A stretch of 64,000 nucleotides of DNA, from NCBI RefSeq assembly GCF_900109945.1, contig NZ_FOBX01000001.1, positions 992,001-1,056,000 on the forward strand. The letters run 5' to 3'. Of this stretch, positions 52,590 to 63,904 are shown one piece after another. This DNA is from Bradyrhizobium sp. OK095 (GTDB lineage Bacteria; Pseudomonadota; Alphaproteobacteria; Rhizobiales; Xanthobacteraceae). The translations under genes and the position numbers were made by a program. The notes under the pieces are model-generated. The model did not search any database, had not been told where the DNA came from, and was given only the letters and a program-made list of their open reading frames with translations. Within the stretch, counting starts at the first letter, position 1, and each line of letters opens with the position of its first letter.

Positions 52590-55500
52590 TCACCCCAGCC
52601 GGCCCGCGCTGTGCGCGAGCAGCGTGTAGACCAACCCCGTCTCCGAGGTCAGGTGGTTGCGCAGCTCCTGCGGGCCGCGGCCGTCGCGGGCGACTTCGTC
52701 GAGCAGGCGTTCGAACTCGGCGACATAGCGGTCGACCGTGGCCTTGAAGTTGCGATCGGAACGGTACTTGCGGGCGACCTCGTCAAAGGCCTTCTGGCCG
52801 GCGGGCGTGTAGAGGCGCTTGGTGAAGGCCTTGTTCTCGCCGCGCTGGTAGCGGTCCCACATCTCGGCGGCTAGGTTGCGGTCCATCAGCCGGCCGATGT
52901 CGAGCGACAGCGATTCCAGCGGATTGCTGCTGGCCTGCGGGGCCTGCGGCTGCGGCGCGGGTGCCGCACGGCCGCGGGGCGCCTCACGACCGGTCGGCGC
53001 GCCCTGGTTGGCGTCCGTGCGGTTGAGGAGGTCCGACAGCCAGCCGTCACGGCCCTGGTCGTTGCTGGAGGGCGCAACCGGCGGCGCTTCGGTGCGGCGC
53101 GAGGGGGCGGGCATGCCGAGGTCCGGCGGCGGCAGCGTGGAGGCGCTGCCGGTGTCGCGGCCGCGGGTCTCGGTGCTGCGCGCGCCGGCGGTTGCCATCA
53201 TCGGCTCTTCCTGCTGGCGCTGGACGGCGACAGAAGCGCGGCCCGTCGTCGAGACGTCGAGACCACGGCCATGCTGGGCCACGATGCGGTTGAGCTCGGC
53301 GAGGGCCTCGATCTGGTCGACGATCACCTTGCGCATCTGCGCAGTGCTCTCGGCGGCCTCCTGCGGCATCTCGAGCACGCCGCGGCGCAGCTCGTTGCGG
53401 GTGGCTTCGAGCTCGTTGTGCATCTCGAAGGCCATCTGCTTCATGCTGGAGACGAGATTGGAGAACTTCTCGGTCGACTGCTTGAACATCGCATCCGCCT
53501 CGTCCGTGGTCTGGCGGTAGATGTCGTGCATGGACTCGACGGTCTGGCGGTGCTCCTCCTCCGACGCCGCGCGCACGGCCTCGAACTGGCGGGTGATCGC
53601 GGCGGAACCTGCGCCGGCGGTCTCCGCGACCACGCGGGCGATGTCGCGGGCACGCTCTTCGGCGGCGGCCAGCGATTCATCGAGCAGGCCGGTGAAGCGC
53701 GACAGGCGCTGGTCGAGATCGGTCGTGCGCAGGTCGATCGTGGTGACGAGCGATTCCAGCCCGAGCTTGCGTTCGGCGAGCGAGGCGGTGGTGTTCTTGT
53801 TGCTCTGCTCCACAACCTGGGCGGCTTCGACGAGCGCCTTGCCGTGCGCGTCGAACTGGGTCGACAGCTCGCCGAGATCCTGGAGCGCCCGCGTGGTCTT
53901 CGTATTGAAGACGTTGAGCTGGTCTTCCAGGTTCTGCGTCGCCGCGCCGTTGCGCGAGGTGACGTCGTTCATCGCCGAGACGAAGTCGGCGACACGTGTC
54001 ACCAGCGCCCGCTCGAGCGAATTGAGGTTGTCGTGCGCACCGGTCAGCACCTCCTGGAGCAGGATGTTGCCTTCGCGCAGCCGCTCGAACAGGGCGACCG
54101 TGTCGGTGCGCAGGATCTTGCTGGTCTCCTGCATCTCGGTGACGGCCGCAATCGACACCTGGCGCGACTGGTCGATCGCCGAGCGCGAGGCCTGCTCGAG
54201 GTCCTTGAGCGACTTGTTGACCGCGCCGGTGGCCATCTCGCTTGCCGAGTTGATGGTCCGGGCCACCTCGGAGCCGTTGCCCATCATGGTCTGCGAGAAC
54301 GCGGTACCGCGAGTCTCGATCGACTTCAGCGCGTCGGAGGTGACGCGATCGATGTCGAGCGTGAGCTGGCTGGTCTTCGAGCCGATCGCATCCACGAGCG
54401 AGCCGCGCTTGGCGTCGATCATGTTCGAGAGGCGGTCGGCCTGCTGCTGCACATAGGTGACGATTTCGTCGGTCTTGCCGGTCATGGCCTGGCCGAAGCT
54501 GCTGCTGGCGGCGAGCACCGAGCGCTCGACGTCCGCCGAACTCGACTTGACCCGCGAGCTCGCCTCGTTGGAGGCGTTGATCAGCGCGTTCTGGGCGTTC
54601 ATTGCGCTGGTCTGGATGTCGTTGGTCGCATTCGCGGTGGCTGCGCCGAGCGCACGCTCGATCTCGGTCGAGATCGTGCGGATCTGGCTCGCGGCATCCG
54701 CCGAGGTCGAGGTCAGCGAGGTCTGCGCCTCGCGCGCGCTGTTGAGGATGGTCGAGGCGGTGTCGGCACCGACCGCGGTCAGCGTGCGCTCGATGTCGGT
54801 GGTCAGCGACTTGATCTGGCTGGCCGCATCGGTCGAGGCGGAGATCAGCGTGCCCTGGGCCTCGCGGACGCCGCTGGTGAGCGCCTCGATGGTGGCGCCG
54901 CCGGCGGTCGCCAGCGCGCGCTGCATCTCGGCTGCGAGCGAACGGACCTGGCCGGTCTGTTCGGCCGAGACGGAGAGCAGGGTGCTCTGGGCGTCGCGGG
55001 CGCTGGTGGTGATCGTCTCGGCGGTCGACTGGCCGACCTGAGAGAGCGAACGATGCACTTCGGCCGCGAGCGACTTGACCTGGCTCGCCGCATCCGTGGA
55101 CGCATTGACGAGCGTGCTTTGCGCTTCGCGGGCGCCGGTCATGATGGTCTCTGCCGTCGAGGTGCCGGCCATCGAGAGCGAGCGCTGCACGTCGGAGGAC
55201 AGCGCCTTGATCTGGTTGGCGGTCTCGCTCGAGGCCGCGATCAGCGCGCTCTGCGCGTCGCGGGCGCCGGCGGTGATCGCCTCGGCCGTGGTGGTGCCGG
55301 CCAGCGACAGCGAGCGCTGCACGTCGGCGGTGAGCGTCTTGACGTGGTTGGCCGCGTCCGATGAGGCCGTGACGAGCGTGGTCTGCACCTCGCGGGCGCC
55401 GGCCAGGATCGAGGCTGCGGTGGCAGAACCGGTCGCCGACAGCGTGCGCTCGACGTCGGCTGCGAGACCCTTGATCTGGTTGGAGGCATCGCCGGAGGCG

Positions 55501-58304
55501 GCGACCAGGGTCGACTGCGCTTCGCGGGCGCTGGTCAGGATCGAGTTCGCAGCACCGGTGCCGACCGCAGTCAGCGCGCGCTCGACCTCGGCGGAGGTCA
55601 TCTTGAGCTGGGCGTTGACGTCGGAGGAGACCGTCATCAGCGATTGCTGCGCGGTGCGCGCACCGGTCTGGATCGTCTCGCTGGTGTTGACGACGAGGTT
55701 GGTGAGCGAGCGCTCGGCGTCCTCGACATGCGAGCGGATCGCGGTCGAGATCATTTCGGCGCGGGACATCATGTCCTCGCTGGCCTGGCGGCCGCTGCTT
55801 TCGATGCGGCCGGCGACGGCCTCGACACGCGAGCCGAGCAGGTCCTCGAACTGCGCCACGCGCACGTCGATGTCGCTGGCGACCGAGCCGACCTTGGTCT
55901 CGATGGCCTGGTGGATCTCCTGGAAGCGCGCCGTGACCGTGTCGGTCAGATGCATGCTGCGGCCGTCGATGACCTCGGTGACGCCGGTGATGCGGCGGTC
56001 AACCGCCTCGATCGCCTGCGCGGTGCCGTCGGTGAGCGTCGAGGTCAGCAGTGTGAGACGGGTGTCGATCGACTGCACGGCCTGCGAGGCGCCGTTGGTC
56101 ACGGCGGTGGTCAGGTAGGTGAGGCGGGAGTCGATGGATTCGAGCGCCTGCGTCGCGCCGCCCGTCAGGGTCGTCGTGAGGTGCGTCAGTCGGGTGTCGA
56201 TCGAATGGATGGTCTGCGAGGCGCCATCGGTCAGCGAGGTCGTGAGGTAGTTGAGGCGGGTATCGATCTGCTCGATGGCCTGCGACGCGCCGTCGGTCAG
56301 CGACGTCGTGAGGTGGGTGAGGCGGGAGTCGATCGACTGGATCGCCTGCGCGGCACCGTCGGTCAGCGTCGAGGAGAGCGTATTGAGACGACCGTCGATG
56401 GTCTCGGTCACCGACCTGGCGCGGGTGTCGAACGACTGCTCGAGCGCGCCGACGCGACCGCCGAGCTGCTCGTCGAAGGTCTTGATGTGGCCTTCGATCG
56501 TGCTGTCGAGGCCGGCGATCTTGCCGTTCAGCGAGGCATCGAGATGGGTGACGCGTTCGCCGACCGTGGTCTCGAACTGCAGCAGGCGCTGGTCGAGCAC
56601 CGCCGTGATCGCGCCGCCGTTGGAGGTGAAGCGGGTGTCGAAATTGTCGACATAGGTCTTCAGCGACTCATTGATGTCGTGGGTGCGCTGGCCCATCCGC
56701 TCGACGATCTCGCCGCCGAACGTCTTCACGGTGCGGTCGAACTCGGAGATGTGGCGGGTGATCAGCGCGCCCAGCGTGCCGGAATCTCGGGCGAACTTCT
56801 CGACCAGCTCGGTGCCCTGGTTCTTCACCAGCTCGTCGAACGCGCTCATCTGCAGCGACAGCGAGTCGTGCGCGGTCTCGGTCTGGCTCACGACCTTCGC
56901 GACGAGGGTGTTGACGGTGGCGTCGAGCGCCTCGCTGGCCTTGTCGCCGGAGGTCATGATGTGGCCGGCGAGGCGGTTGCCGGCGTCGTCGATCTTGGCG
57001 GAGAGGTCGTTGGAGCGCAGCTCGAGCTCGAGCAGCAGCGAGTCCGACGAATTCTTGAGGCTATCGTGCACCTGCTCGGTGCGATCGGAGATGCCGTCGA
57101 CGATCGCCGAGGAGCGCTGCTCGAATTCGCCGGTGATGCGGTCGATGCGCTCGTTCAGCATCTCGTGGACGCGGTCGGCGAGGTCGACGAACTCGTCGTG
57201 GACGTGGCCGGTCTTGAAGTTGAGGCTGGTGGTCAGCCGCTCGCTGGCGTCGAGCACGGCGCGCGTGGTCTCGTTGCTGGCTTCCTCGAGGCGGTCGAGC
57301 AGGTCGCCGCCGCGCTCGCCCAGAGCGAGGATCATGTTGTCGCCGGCATTGCTCAGAGCGCCCGTGATGTGGGCACCGCGCTCTTCGAGAGCGCCAGTGA
57401 TGGACTTGGCAACCTCGTCGACGCGCGAGGCGATCGCGTCCGAGATCAGGGCGATGTCGTGGCGCAGATCGATCTGTACGCCGGAGATGGCGCTGCGGAC
57501 CTGCTCGGCCTGGCCGACCAGATTGTCGCGCTGATGGGCGATGTCCTGGAGCAGGGCGCGAATGCGCACTTCATTGTCGGAATAGGCGCGTTCGAGCGCT
57601 GCGACCTCGTTGGCGACCAGCGTCTCGAGCTCGCCAGCGCGCGCAATGGCGCGCTCGATGCCGTCGCCCATCGCCGCGACCTCGCGGCGGATGGCCTGGC
57701 CGACGGTGACCATGGAATCGGAGGCCGAGCCTTCCGGCTCGGAGAAGCGGATCGCGACCTGCGCCATCGCCTGTGCGACCGAACTCATTTGCTGGCCGCG
57801 CCAGACCAGGCTCGCCAGGAAGAAGAACAGCATGATCGGCGCGAAGAACATCGTGACGAGGCCGGCAATCGCCAACACGCCGCCACTCTGGCCCATCGCC
57901 GCCTGGATCGAGGGCAGGAAGCCGACCGTCAGCGCGGCGCAGGCCGCGAGCCAGACGAGGGTGAAGATGATCGCGCCGGTGTAGATGTTGCGGGTCGGGC
58001 GTGCCGTCTGCAACGTCTGCAGCAGCTGGCCGATGGTCGCACGGTCGTCGTTTGCGGCGCGGCGCTGGGAACGCGGCTCCTCGATCGGGTCGAACACGGC
58101 ACGTTCGTTGGCGGCAGGACGCGGCTCGAAGTTCGGCTCGTCGAACATCGGGGGAGCGGGCGGCGCCATGGAAGATGCCGTTTCGTTGCGCATGGATGCG
58201 CTGCGGCTGGTATCGGCCGCGGTGTCGCTGATGTTCAGGGCTTCCTGGATCGCAGAAAGCGCAACTTCCGTGGGGTCTTTGGCCTTTTTCGGAGTGTTTG
58301 CCAT
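52590..58304 (-). CDS. Growth-pole-ring (GPR/RgsE-like) giant coiled-coil membrane protein
   Basis: A 1904-residue protein. The N-terminus is polar and Pro-rich; two membrane helices follow (about 108-130 and 142-166), then an extremely long helical region rich in Ala, Ser, Thr, Gln and Glu, and an ordered C-terminus (from about 1790: LSLDIGRLMDRNLAAEMWDRYQ and further). The helical part has a 22-residue repeat around residues 640-770 (IDSRLTHLTTSLTDGASQAI type) and a 44-residue repeat around 870-1250 (AREAQSTLVAAS...DVERTLS type). These 11-residue multiples and the size match the GPR protein of Agrobacterium and RgsE of Sinorhizobium, apolipoprotein-like scaffolds that form a ring at the growing pole. 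Assignment rests on architecture. Confidence 0.85.
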   Translation of the reverse strand: MANTPKKAKDPTEVALSAIQEALNISDTAADTSRSASMRNETASSMAPPAPPMFDEPNFEPRPAANERAVFDPIEEPRSQRRAANDDRATIGQLLQTLQTARPTRNIYTGAIIFTLVWLAACAALTVGFLPSIQAAMGQSGGVLAIAGLVTMFFAPIMLFFFLASLVWRGQQMSSVAQAMAQVAIRFSEPEGSASDSMVTVGQAIRREVAAMGDGIERAIARAGELETLVANEVAALERAYSDNEVRIRALLQDIAHQRDNLVGQAEQVRSAISGVQIDLRHDIALISDAIASRVDEVAKSITGALEERGAHITGALSNAGDNMILALGERGGDLLDRLEEASNETTRAVLDASERLTTSLNFKTGHVHDEFVDLADRVHEMLNERIDRITGEFEQRSSAIVDGISDRTEQVHDSLKNSSDSLLLELELRSNDLSAKIDDAGNRLAGHIMTSGDKASEALDATVNTLVAKVVSQTETAHDSLSLQMSAFDELVKNQGTELVEKFARDSGTLGALITRHISEFDRTVKTFGGEIVERMGQRTHDINESLKTYVDNFDTRFTSNGGAITAVLDQRLLQFETTVGERVTHLDASLNGKIAGLDSTIEGHIKTFDEQLGGRVGALEQSFDTRARSVTETIDGRLNTLSSTLTDGAAQAIQSIDSRLTHLTTSLTDGASQAIEQIDTRLNYLTTSLTDGASQTIHSIDTRLTHLTTTLTGGATQALESIDSRLTYLTTAVTNGASQAVQSIDTRLTLLTSTLTDGTAQAIEAVDRRITGVTEVIDGRSMHLTDTVTARFQEIHQAIETKVGSVASDIDVRVAQFEDLLGSRVEAVAGRIESSGRQASEDMMSRAEMISTAIRSHVEDAERSLTNLVVNTSETIQTGARTAQQSLMTVSSDVNAQLKMTSAEVERALTAVGTGAANSILTSAREAQSTLVAASGDASNQIKGLAADVERTLSATGSATAASILAGAREVQTTLVTASSDAANHVKTLTADVQRSLSLAGTTTAEAITAGARDAQSALIAASSETANQIKALSSDVQRSLSMAGTSTAETIMTGAREAQSTLVNASTDAASQVKSLAAEVHRSLSQVGQSTAETITTSARDAQSTLLSVSAEQTGQVRSLAAEMQRALATAGGATIEALTSGVREAQGTLISASTDAASQIKSLTTDIERTLTAVGADTASTILNSAREAQTSLTSTSADAASQIRTISTEIERALGAATANATNDIQTSAMNAQNALINASNEASSRVKSSSADVERSVLAASSSFGQAMTGKTDEIVTYVQQQADRLSNMIDAKRGSLVDAIGSKTSQLTLDIDRVTSDALKSIETRGTAFSQTMMGNGSEVARTINSASEMATGAVNKSLKDLEQASRSAIDQSRQVSIAAVTEMQETSKILRTDTVALFERLREGNILLQEVLTGAHDNLNSLERALVTRVADFVSAMNDVTSRNGAATQNLEDQLNVFNTKTTRALQDLGELSTQFDAHGKALVEAAQVVEQSNKNTTASLAERKLGLESLVTTIDLRTTDLDQRLSRFTGLLDESLAAAEERARDIARVVAETAGAGSAAITRQFEAVRAASEEEHRQTVESMHDIYRQTTDEADAMFKQSTEKFSNLVSSMKQMAFEMHNELEATRNELRRGVLEMPQEAAESTAQMRKVIVDQIEALAELNRIVAQHGRGLDVSTTGRASVAVQRQQEEPMMATAGARSTETRGRDTGSASTLPPPDLGMPAPSRRTEAPPVAPSSNDQGRDGWLSDLLNRTDANQGAPTGREAPRGRAAPAPQPQAPQASSNPLESLSLDIGRLMDRNLAAEMWDRYQRGENKAFTKRLYTPAGQKAFDEVARKYRSDRNFKATVDRYVAEFERLLDEVARDGRGPQELRNHLTSETGLVYTLLAHSAGRLG

Positions 58305-58701
58305 GTTCAGTCCGAGCCCTCGTTACTTTTACGCGTCCCCCCGCGAGCCCCGCGCGCTACGCAAGCTCACAGACCGGATCATGCCGCTTACGCGGATTTC
58401 CGAGCCGTCCCCACCCGGACGGCTTGTCCGCCAATTTCCAAAACATCCTATTGGCAGAGCGTCGCGAATGAAATGCCTGCGATTAAGACAATCTTAATCA
58501 TCGTTAACAGGATCGCGCCGTAACGCCTTAGCAATAAATGAAATTCTCCACCGGACTCGCCGGATTGCGGCAACTTTTCGGCAATAAACGGGCAGAATTA
58601 GGTAAAACAGCCCAAACATTTCGTTAACCATTTTCATGCTTGGGTGGGCGGAACCTGACCGCCGTACCGGCGGACCATCGTGCGATGCCGGGGCCTGCGC
58701 C
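58305..58701. promoter_or_regulatory. Divergent promoter region of the growth-pole-ring and Hpt genes
   Basis: The 397-base gap is AT-richer than its surroundings, with repeated GTTAAC, TTAA and AATAAA-like stretches between 58440 and 58640. It contains the CtrA-type site at 58483 and a TTAACCATTTTCAT half-site near 58624. No gene is seen in it. Confidence 0.6.
58483..58497. promoter_or_regulatory. CtrA-type binding site TTAA-N7-TTAA
   Basis: TTAA at 58483-58486, seven bases (GACAATC), then TTAA at 58494-58497 is a perfect match to the CtrA consensus. It is about 180 bases upstream of the growth-pole-ring start and about 205 upstream of the Hpt start. CtrA is the cell-cycle master regulator of alphaproteobacteria, and both genes are plausible targets. 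Confidence 0.6.
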
Positions 58702-59076
58702 ATGACGCCTGAACTGCAACGGATGGACTGGATGCCCTCGCCCCCGCTTGCACCGATCGACAGCCCGCTCGATTTCGACCATCTCTCCCGGATGACGCTC
58801 GGCGATTCCGAGCTGGAACAGGAAGTGCTCGCGATGTTTGCCGAGCAGGCGGTCCGCCTGATCGCGGCCATGGCGGCGCTGCCGACTGATGCCGGCGCGC
58901 TCGCCCACAAGCTCAAGGGCTCGGCGCGCGGGATCGGCGCCTTTGCGGTGGCGGACGCCGCCGCAAGCCTGGAGACCGCAATCCGGATCGGCCACAACCA
59001 GCCCCACGCCTTCGCCGCGCTGAAAGAGGCGGTGGCCGAGGTCCGCGCCGCCATCGAGACGATCCTGAAGCACTAG
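58702..59076 (+). CDS. Hpt-domain phosphotransfer protein
   Basis: A 124-residue protein: the phospho-acceptor His69 lies in LAHKLKGSARGIGA, the classic Hpt motif, within a four-helix bundle of about 100 residues. ATG 58702 is used since the frame upstream is a spurious extension. It would relay a phosphate from a hybrid histidine kinase receiver to a response regulator. Divergent from the growth-pole-ring gene, with a CtrA-type site between them; a role in cell-cycle phosphorelay is possible but unproven. Confidence 0.88.
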   Translation: MTPELQRMDWMPSPPLAPIDSPLDFDHLSRMTLGDSELEQEVLAMFAEQAVRLIAAMAALPTDAGALAHKLKGSARGIGAFAVADAAASLETAIRIGHNQPHAFAALKEAVAEVRAAIETILKH

Positions 59077-59190
59077 GCCGGCGATCCCCGTAAAAAGCGC
59101 GCGGCCTACGCACTAGCGCGGGCCTGATCGACCCGTTATAGGACAGCCCAGACCCTCCTTTTTCCCAAGATCGCGGCAGCACGAGCACAC

Positions 59191-59511
59191 ATGGCCAAAA
59201 TTCACTTTGTCGATCACAAGGGCGAAACCCGCACGGTGGACGTCGAGAACGGCGCGACCGTGATGGAAGCCGCCATCCGTAACAGCATCCCCGGTATCGA
59301 AGCCGAATGCGGCGGTGCCTGTGCCTGCGCGACTTGCCACGTCTATGTCGACGAAGCCTGGCGCGAGAAGGTCGGCAGCCCGACACCGATGGAAGAGGAC
59401 ATGCTCGACTTCGGCTTCGACGTTCGCCCGAACTCGCGCCTGTCCTGCCAGATCAAGGTCGCCGACGAGCTCGACGGGCTGGTCGTGGCGACGCCGGAAC
59501 GCCAGGCCTAA
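59191..59511 (+). CDS. Adrenodoxin-type 2Fe-2S ferredoxin
   Basis: A 106-residue ferredoxin with cluster ligands Cys40, Cys46, Cys49 and Cys86, the C-x5-C-x2-C-x36-C pattern of adrenodoxin and putidaredoxin; an additional Cys44 is present. [16 protein letters not shown] opens the beta-grasp fold. It transfers single electrons in the cytoplasm, for example to cytochrome P450s or Fe-S assembly. A ferredoxin-NADP reductase gene lies 0.7 kb downstream and is a natural electron donor. Confidence 0.93.
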   Translation: MAKIHFVDHKGETRTVDVENGATVMEAAIRNSIPGIEAECGGACACATCHVYVDEAWREKVGSPTPMEEDMLDFGFDVRPNSRLSCQIKVADELDGLVVATPERQA

Positions 59512-59537
59512 ACATTTCAGGCCTAAACATTTCTCGT

Positions 59538-61216
<1,679 letters not shown>

Positions 61217-61323
61217 CGGCGGCGGGAACGGGCGGCGATGCCCCATGTTTCTGGTGCTGGAATCGTTCGCGAAATCGCCGTAGTCTGCGGCCATTCAAGT
61301 CGCGGCTTAGCAAGGTGATCATA

Positions 61324-61947
61324 ATGCGGAATCTCTTTTTCAGCTTTCGGCTGCTCTCGCTGCTCGCGCTCGCGCTGTCATTCGGCGCGGTGAACCCGGC
61401 TGCTGCGCAAGCCCCGGCCGCGGTGCCGGCCCAGCCAACCGCCGCGGGCCTTTGGCAGAAGGTCGAGGACGGCAAGACGGTGGGATGGTTCCTCTTCATC
61501 GACCACAACGGCATCTTCGAAGGCGTGATCGCAAAGACCTTTCCGCGGCCCGGCGACGACCCGAACGAAATCTGCGCGAAATGCGCCGACGATCGGAAGA
61601 ACGCGCCGGTGCTCGGGCTCTCCTTCATCCGCGACATGAAGCGCGACGGAATGGGATTGAAGTATGAAGGTGGCAACGTGGTCAATCCGCGCGACGGCAA
61701 CATCTGGAAGGCCAAGATGTCGGTAAGCCCGGACGGGCAGACGCTGACTATGCGCGGCTTCCTCGGCATCTCCCTGTTCGGCAAGGACGAGACCTGGCAG
61801 CGCCTTCCGGACGCCAGCATCGCCGAAGTCGATCCCGCCATCGTCGCCAAATATCTCCCCGCGCAGGCCGCCGCGACCAAGCCGCCGCCCGCGCCTGCGA
61901 CCAAGAAGGGCGGCGCGATGATGATGGCGCCGGCGGCGAAGAAGTAG
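61324..61947 (+). CDS. DUF2147-domain exported protein
   Basis: A 207-residue periplasmic protein. The signal peptide ([22 protein letters not shown]) ends near residue 29; the DUF2147 domain follows: [52 protein letters not shown] and [33 protein letters not shown]. Function is unknown. The C-terminus is Ala/Lys/Pro-rich with a short Met run. The start is ATG 61324; a GTG three codons earlier is possible. Confidence 0.88.
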   Translation: MRNLFFSFRLLSLLALALSFGAVNPAAAQAPAAVPAQPTAAGLWQKVEDGKTVGWFLFIDHNGIFEGVIAKTFPRPGDDPNEICAKCADDRKNAPVLGLSFIRDMKRDGMGLKYEGGNVVNPRDGNIWKAKMSVSPDGQTLTMRGFLGISLFGKDETWQRLPDASIAEVDPAIVAKYLPAQAAATKPPPAPATKKGGAMMMAPAAKK

Positions 61948-61965
61948 GCTGCTAGCGCATCCCTT

Positions 61966-62034
61966 TGTAGCCCGCATGAGCGAAGCGATCTGCGGGGTCG
62001 CTTTTCCCGGGTATCGCTGCGCTCACCCGGCTAC
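61966..62034. repeat. REP-like inverted repeat (TGTAGCCCGC...CCCGGCTAC)
   Basis: TGTAGCCCGCATGAGCGAAG (61966 onward) and ATCGCTGCGCTCACCCGGCTAC (ending 62034) form an imperfect hairpin. The family is the same as at 27703-27739. It lies between convergent genes and may also act as a terminator. Confidence 0.78.
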
Positions 62035-62042
62035 GGAAACCG

Positions 62043-63182
62043 TCAATACGTCCGCGCCTTCTTGCACGGCGCATAGAACGTGCCGTTGCCGGCGGCGACG
62101 CGCTCGAGGCATTGGCGCGGATCGGTGATCTCGCCGTCGACTTGGAAATAATAGGCCTGCGATCCCAGGCTCAGGACGTAATATCCCGGCGCAAGCTCAA
62201 GCTCTGAATCGCTGGCGTGAAGCTCGTACATCTCGGCCTTGCCCGGAATCGGCGAGACCCGGAACGGATAGGAGAAGTTGCGGATGACCCCGACATCGTC
62301 TCCGCCGCTCGACGTCTTGCCTGCGGCGTCAGTTGAAAACTCCCTGACTTTCGCGGCAACCCGGACTTCGACGCGCTCCGGGATCACGTTTGCAATATCG
62401 CGGCGGAACACGATGAACTTGACGCGGCCGTTCGGCAGATGCGGCCGATCAGGCTTCTTGAACTCCGGTGAAATCGCGATGCGCATGTCCGGCGCCATCA
62501 CGCCGGTCGCGTTCAACTCCGCCAGCGACTTGTCGTCGATCAATGCGTAGATGCCGTAGTCGGTCGGAAGCACCCGCGTCGGCGGAGGCGGGACCGGCGT
62601 CACCATTTCCGGCTTGGCAACCGTGATCGTCGTCTCCGGCTTGGGCGCGACCAGCGCGATCTCCGAAGGCTGCGATGACATCAGCCGGCGCAGCGACGCG
62701 ATATTCTCGCGCTGCGAGACGATCAGGATGACTGCGCCGACGGCAAGCAGGATAGCCGCCGTGCGCTTGATCACGGGGAGAAGCGGGCCCGAGATCGCAG
62801 GCGGCTTGCTGCGCGGCCTGCCGATTCCCGATGGCAAAACCGTCGCGTCGCCGGACACCAGAAGACCGCCCGTCTCCTTTGACGATGTGAGTTGTTGCGA
62901 CGGCAGGCGCTCGAGCGGCGCCGCGTCACGCGAGAACTTCTCGACCTCCTCGATGGCGACCTCGAGAGCGCGCTTCATCTGGTCGATGTTCTTGGCGTCG
63001 GCGTAGGTGAACTGCTCCTGGAGCTTGTAGCGGGCAAGATCGTAGACCATCTGCCGCCTGGCCTCCGGATCCTCCTTCACCGTATCCAGCATGCGCGAAA
63101 TCACGAGCGCAAACTGCACCTGGTTCGCGGGCAAATCGGTCGGGTCCTGCTGGCTGGGAAGCAGGTCTTTCGAATCACTCAT
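62043..63182 (-). CDS. Hypothetical single-pass membrane protein
   Basis: A 379-residue protein. Residues 1-110 are cytoplasmic and helical (NQVQFALVISRMLDTVKEDPEARRQMVYDLARYKLQEQF in part), one membrane helix lies near 137-157 (TAAILLAVGAVILIVSQ), and the remaining 220 residues should be periplasmic: a Pro-rich linker, then a beta-rich domain of about 170 residues with two Cys near the end. I recognise no family. It may sense or support envelope functions. Confidence 0.75.
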   Translation of the reverse strand: MSDSKDLLPSQQDPTDLPANQVQFALVISRMLDTVKEDPEARRQMVYDLARYKLQEQFTYADAKNIDQMKRALEVAIEEVEKFSRDAAPLERLPSQQLTSSKETGGLLVSGDATVLPSGIGRPRSKPPAISGPLLPVIKRTAAILLAVGAVILIVSQRENIASLRRLMSSQPSEIALVAPKPETTITVAKPEMVTPVPPPPTRVLPTDYGIYALIDDKSLAELNATGVMAPDMRIAISPEFKKPDRPHLPNGRVKFIVFRRDIANVIPERVEVRVAAKVREFSTDAAGKTSSGGDDVGVIRNFSYPFRVSPIPGKAEMYELHASDSELELAPGYYVLSLGSQAYYFQVDGEITDPRQCLERVAAGNGTFYAPCKKARTY

Positions 63183-63538
63183 AGCGCTGACGGTCCGATG
63201 CCAGTCACGACAGCACCCGATTTCTCTAATCGAAACAGCTGGTTAAACAATGCGATAAGGTTCGCGGCAATGTTCGTACACGTCCCGGCGCGCCAAGGAA
63301 AGCCTCGAAAACAGCTGCGTTAAATCGCCGGCGCGTCACATCTGCACGACGCGCACGATCGTGGGCAAGTGCGTGCGGCAGTAGTTCCCCGGAATGCACG
63401 CTGGCGCCGGATTTGCATAGCTGTCGCAAAGCTGCCGGGGGAGCTGAGTCGCTGTCTCTGCGCCTGCCGCCACCGCGCGGCAGGCGGACGGCGGTGCCTG
63501 TCCCTCGCGGCGCTGACTTCGATCCGCGGGAAGACGAC
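63183..63538. promoter_or_regulatory. Gap between divergent genes, possible small ORF on the minus strand
   Basis: The 356-base stretch holds the promoters of the divergent genes at 63182 and 63539. A minus-strand frame ending at 63336 contains LCDSYANPAPACIPGNYC and RTHLPTIVRVVQM, which looks protein-like with three Cys, but no clear start or ribosome-binding site is visible. Confidence 0.4.
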
Positions 63539-63895
63539 ATGAGACTTGCAAGACCGTGTGCGGCGATGCTGCTCGGTTTGACGGCGCTGCTGGCGACGTC
63601 GGCGCAGGCACGCGACGACGGACGCTACGCCAACTCGCCGCTCAAACCCTGGTTCGAGAGCCTGCATAGCGAATACGGGCAATGCTGCTCGGATGCCGAC
63701 GGCTATGTCGTCGCCGATGTCGATTGGGAATCCGACAAGGGGCGTTACCGCGTGCACCTCGATGACGAATGGGTCGTCGTGCCCGACGGCGCCGTCCTCA
63801 CCGAGCCGAACAAGATCGGCCGCACCATGGTGTGGAAGCACTACATCGACGGCCATCCGCGCGTGCGCTGCTTCATGCCGGGCAGCATGACGTAG
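63539..63895 (+). CDS. Hypothetical exported protein
   Basis: A 118-residue protein with a signal peptide (MRLARPCAAMLLGLTALLATSAQA). ATG 63539 is chosen because of it. The mature domain begins RDDGRYANSPLKPWFESLHSEYGQCCSDADGY and has a double Cys plus a Cys near the end; a WYRVH-like strand and a WKHYIDGHPRVRCFMPG end are similar to small secreted proteins common in Bradyrhizobium. Function unknown. Confidence 0.8.
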   Translation: MRLARPCAAMLLGLTALLATSAQARDDGRYANSPLKPWFESLHSEYGQCCSDADGYVVADVDWESDKGRYRVHLDDEWVVVPDGAVLTEPNKIGRTMVWKHYIDGHPRVRCFMPGSMT

Positions 63896-63904
63896 AGGTG
63901 AGAC

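Noticed and set aside
53271..55364. 697-codon plus-strand frame opposite the growth-pole-ring gene
   Set aside because: Same reason: a shadow of the repetitive minus-strand gene, without promoter, ribosome-binding site or family motif.
55644..58523. 959-codon plus-strand frame opposite the growth-pole-ring gene
   Set aside because: Composition follows from the repeats and high GC on the other strand; membrane helices and the conserved C-terminus are in the minus-strand reading.
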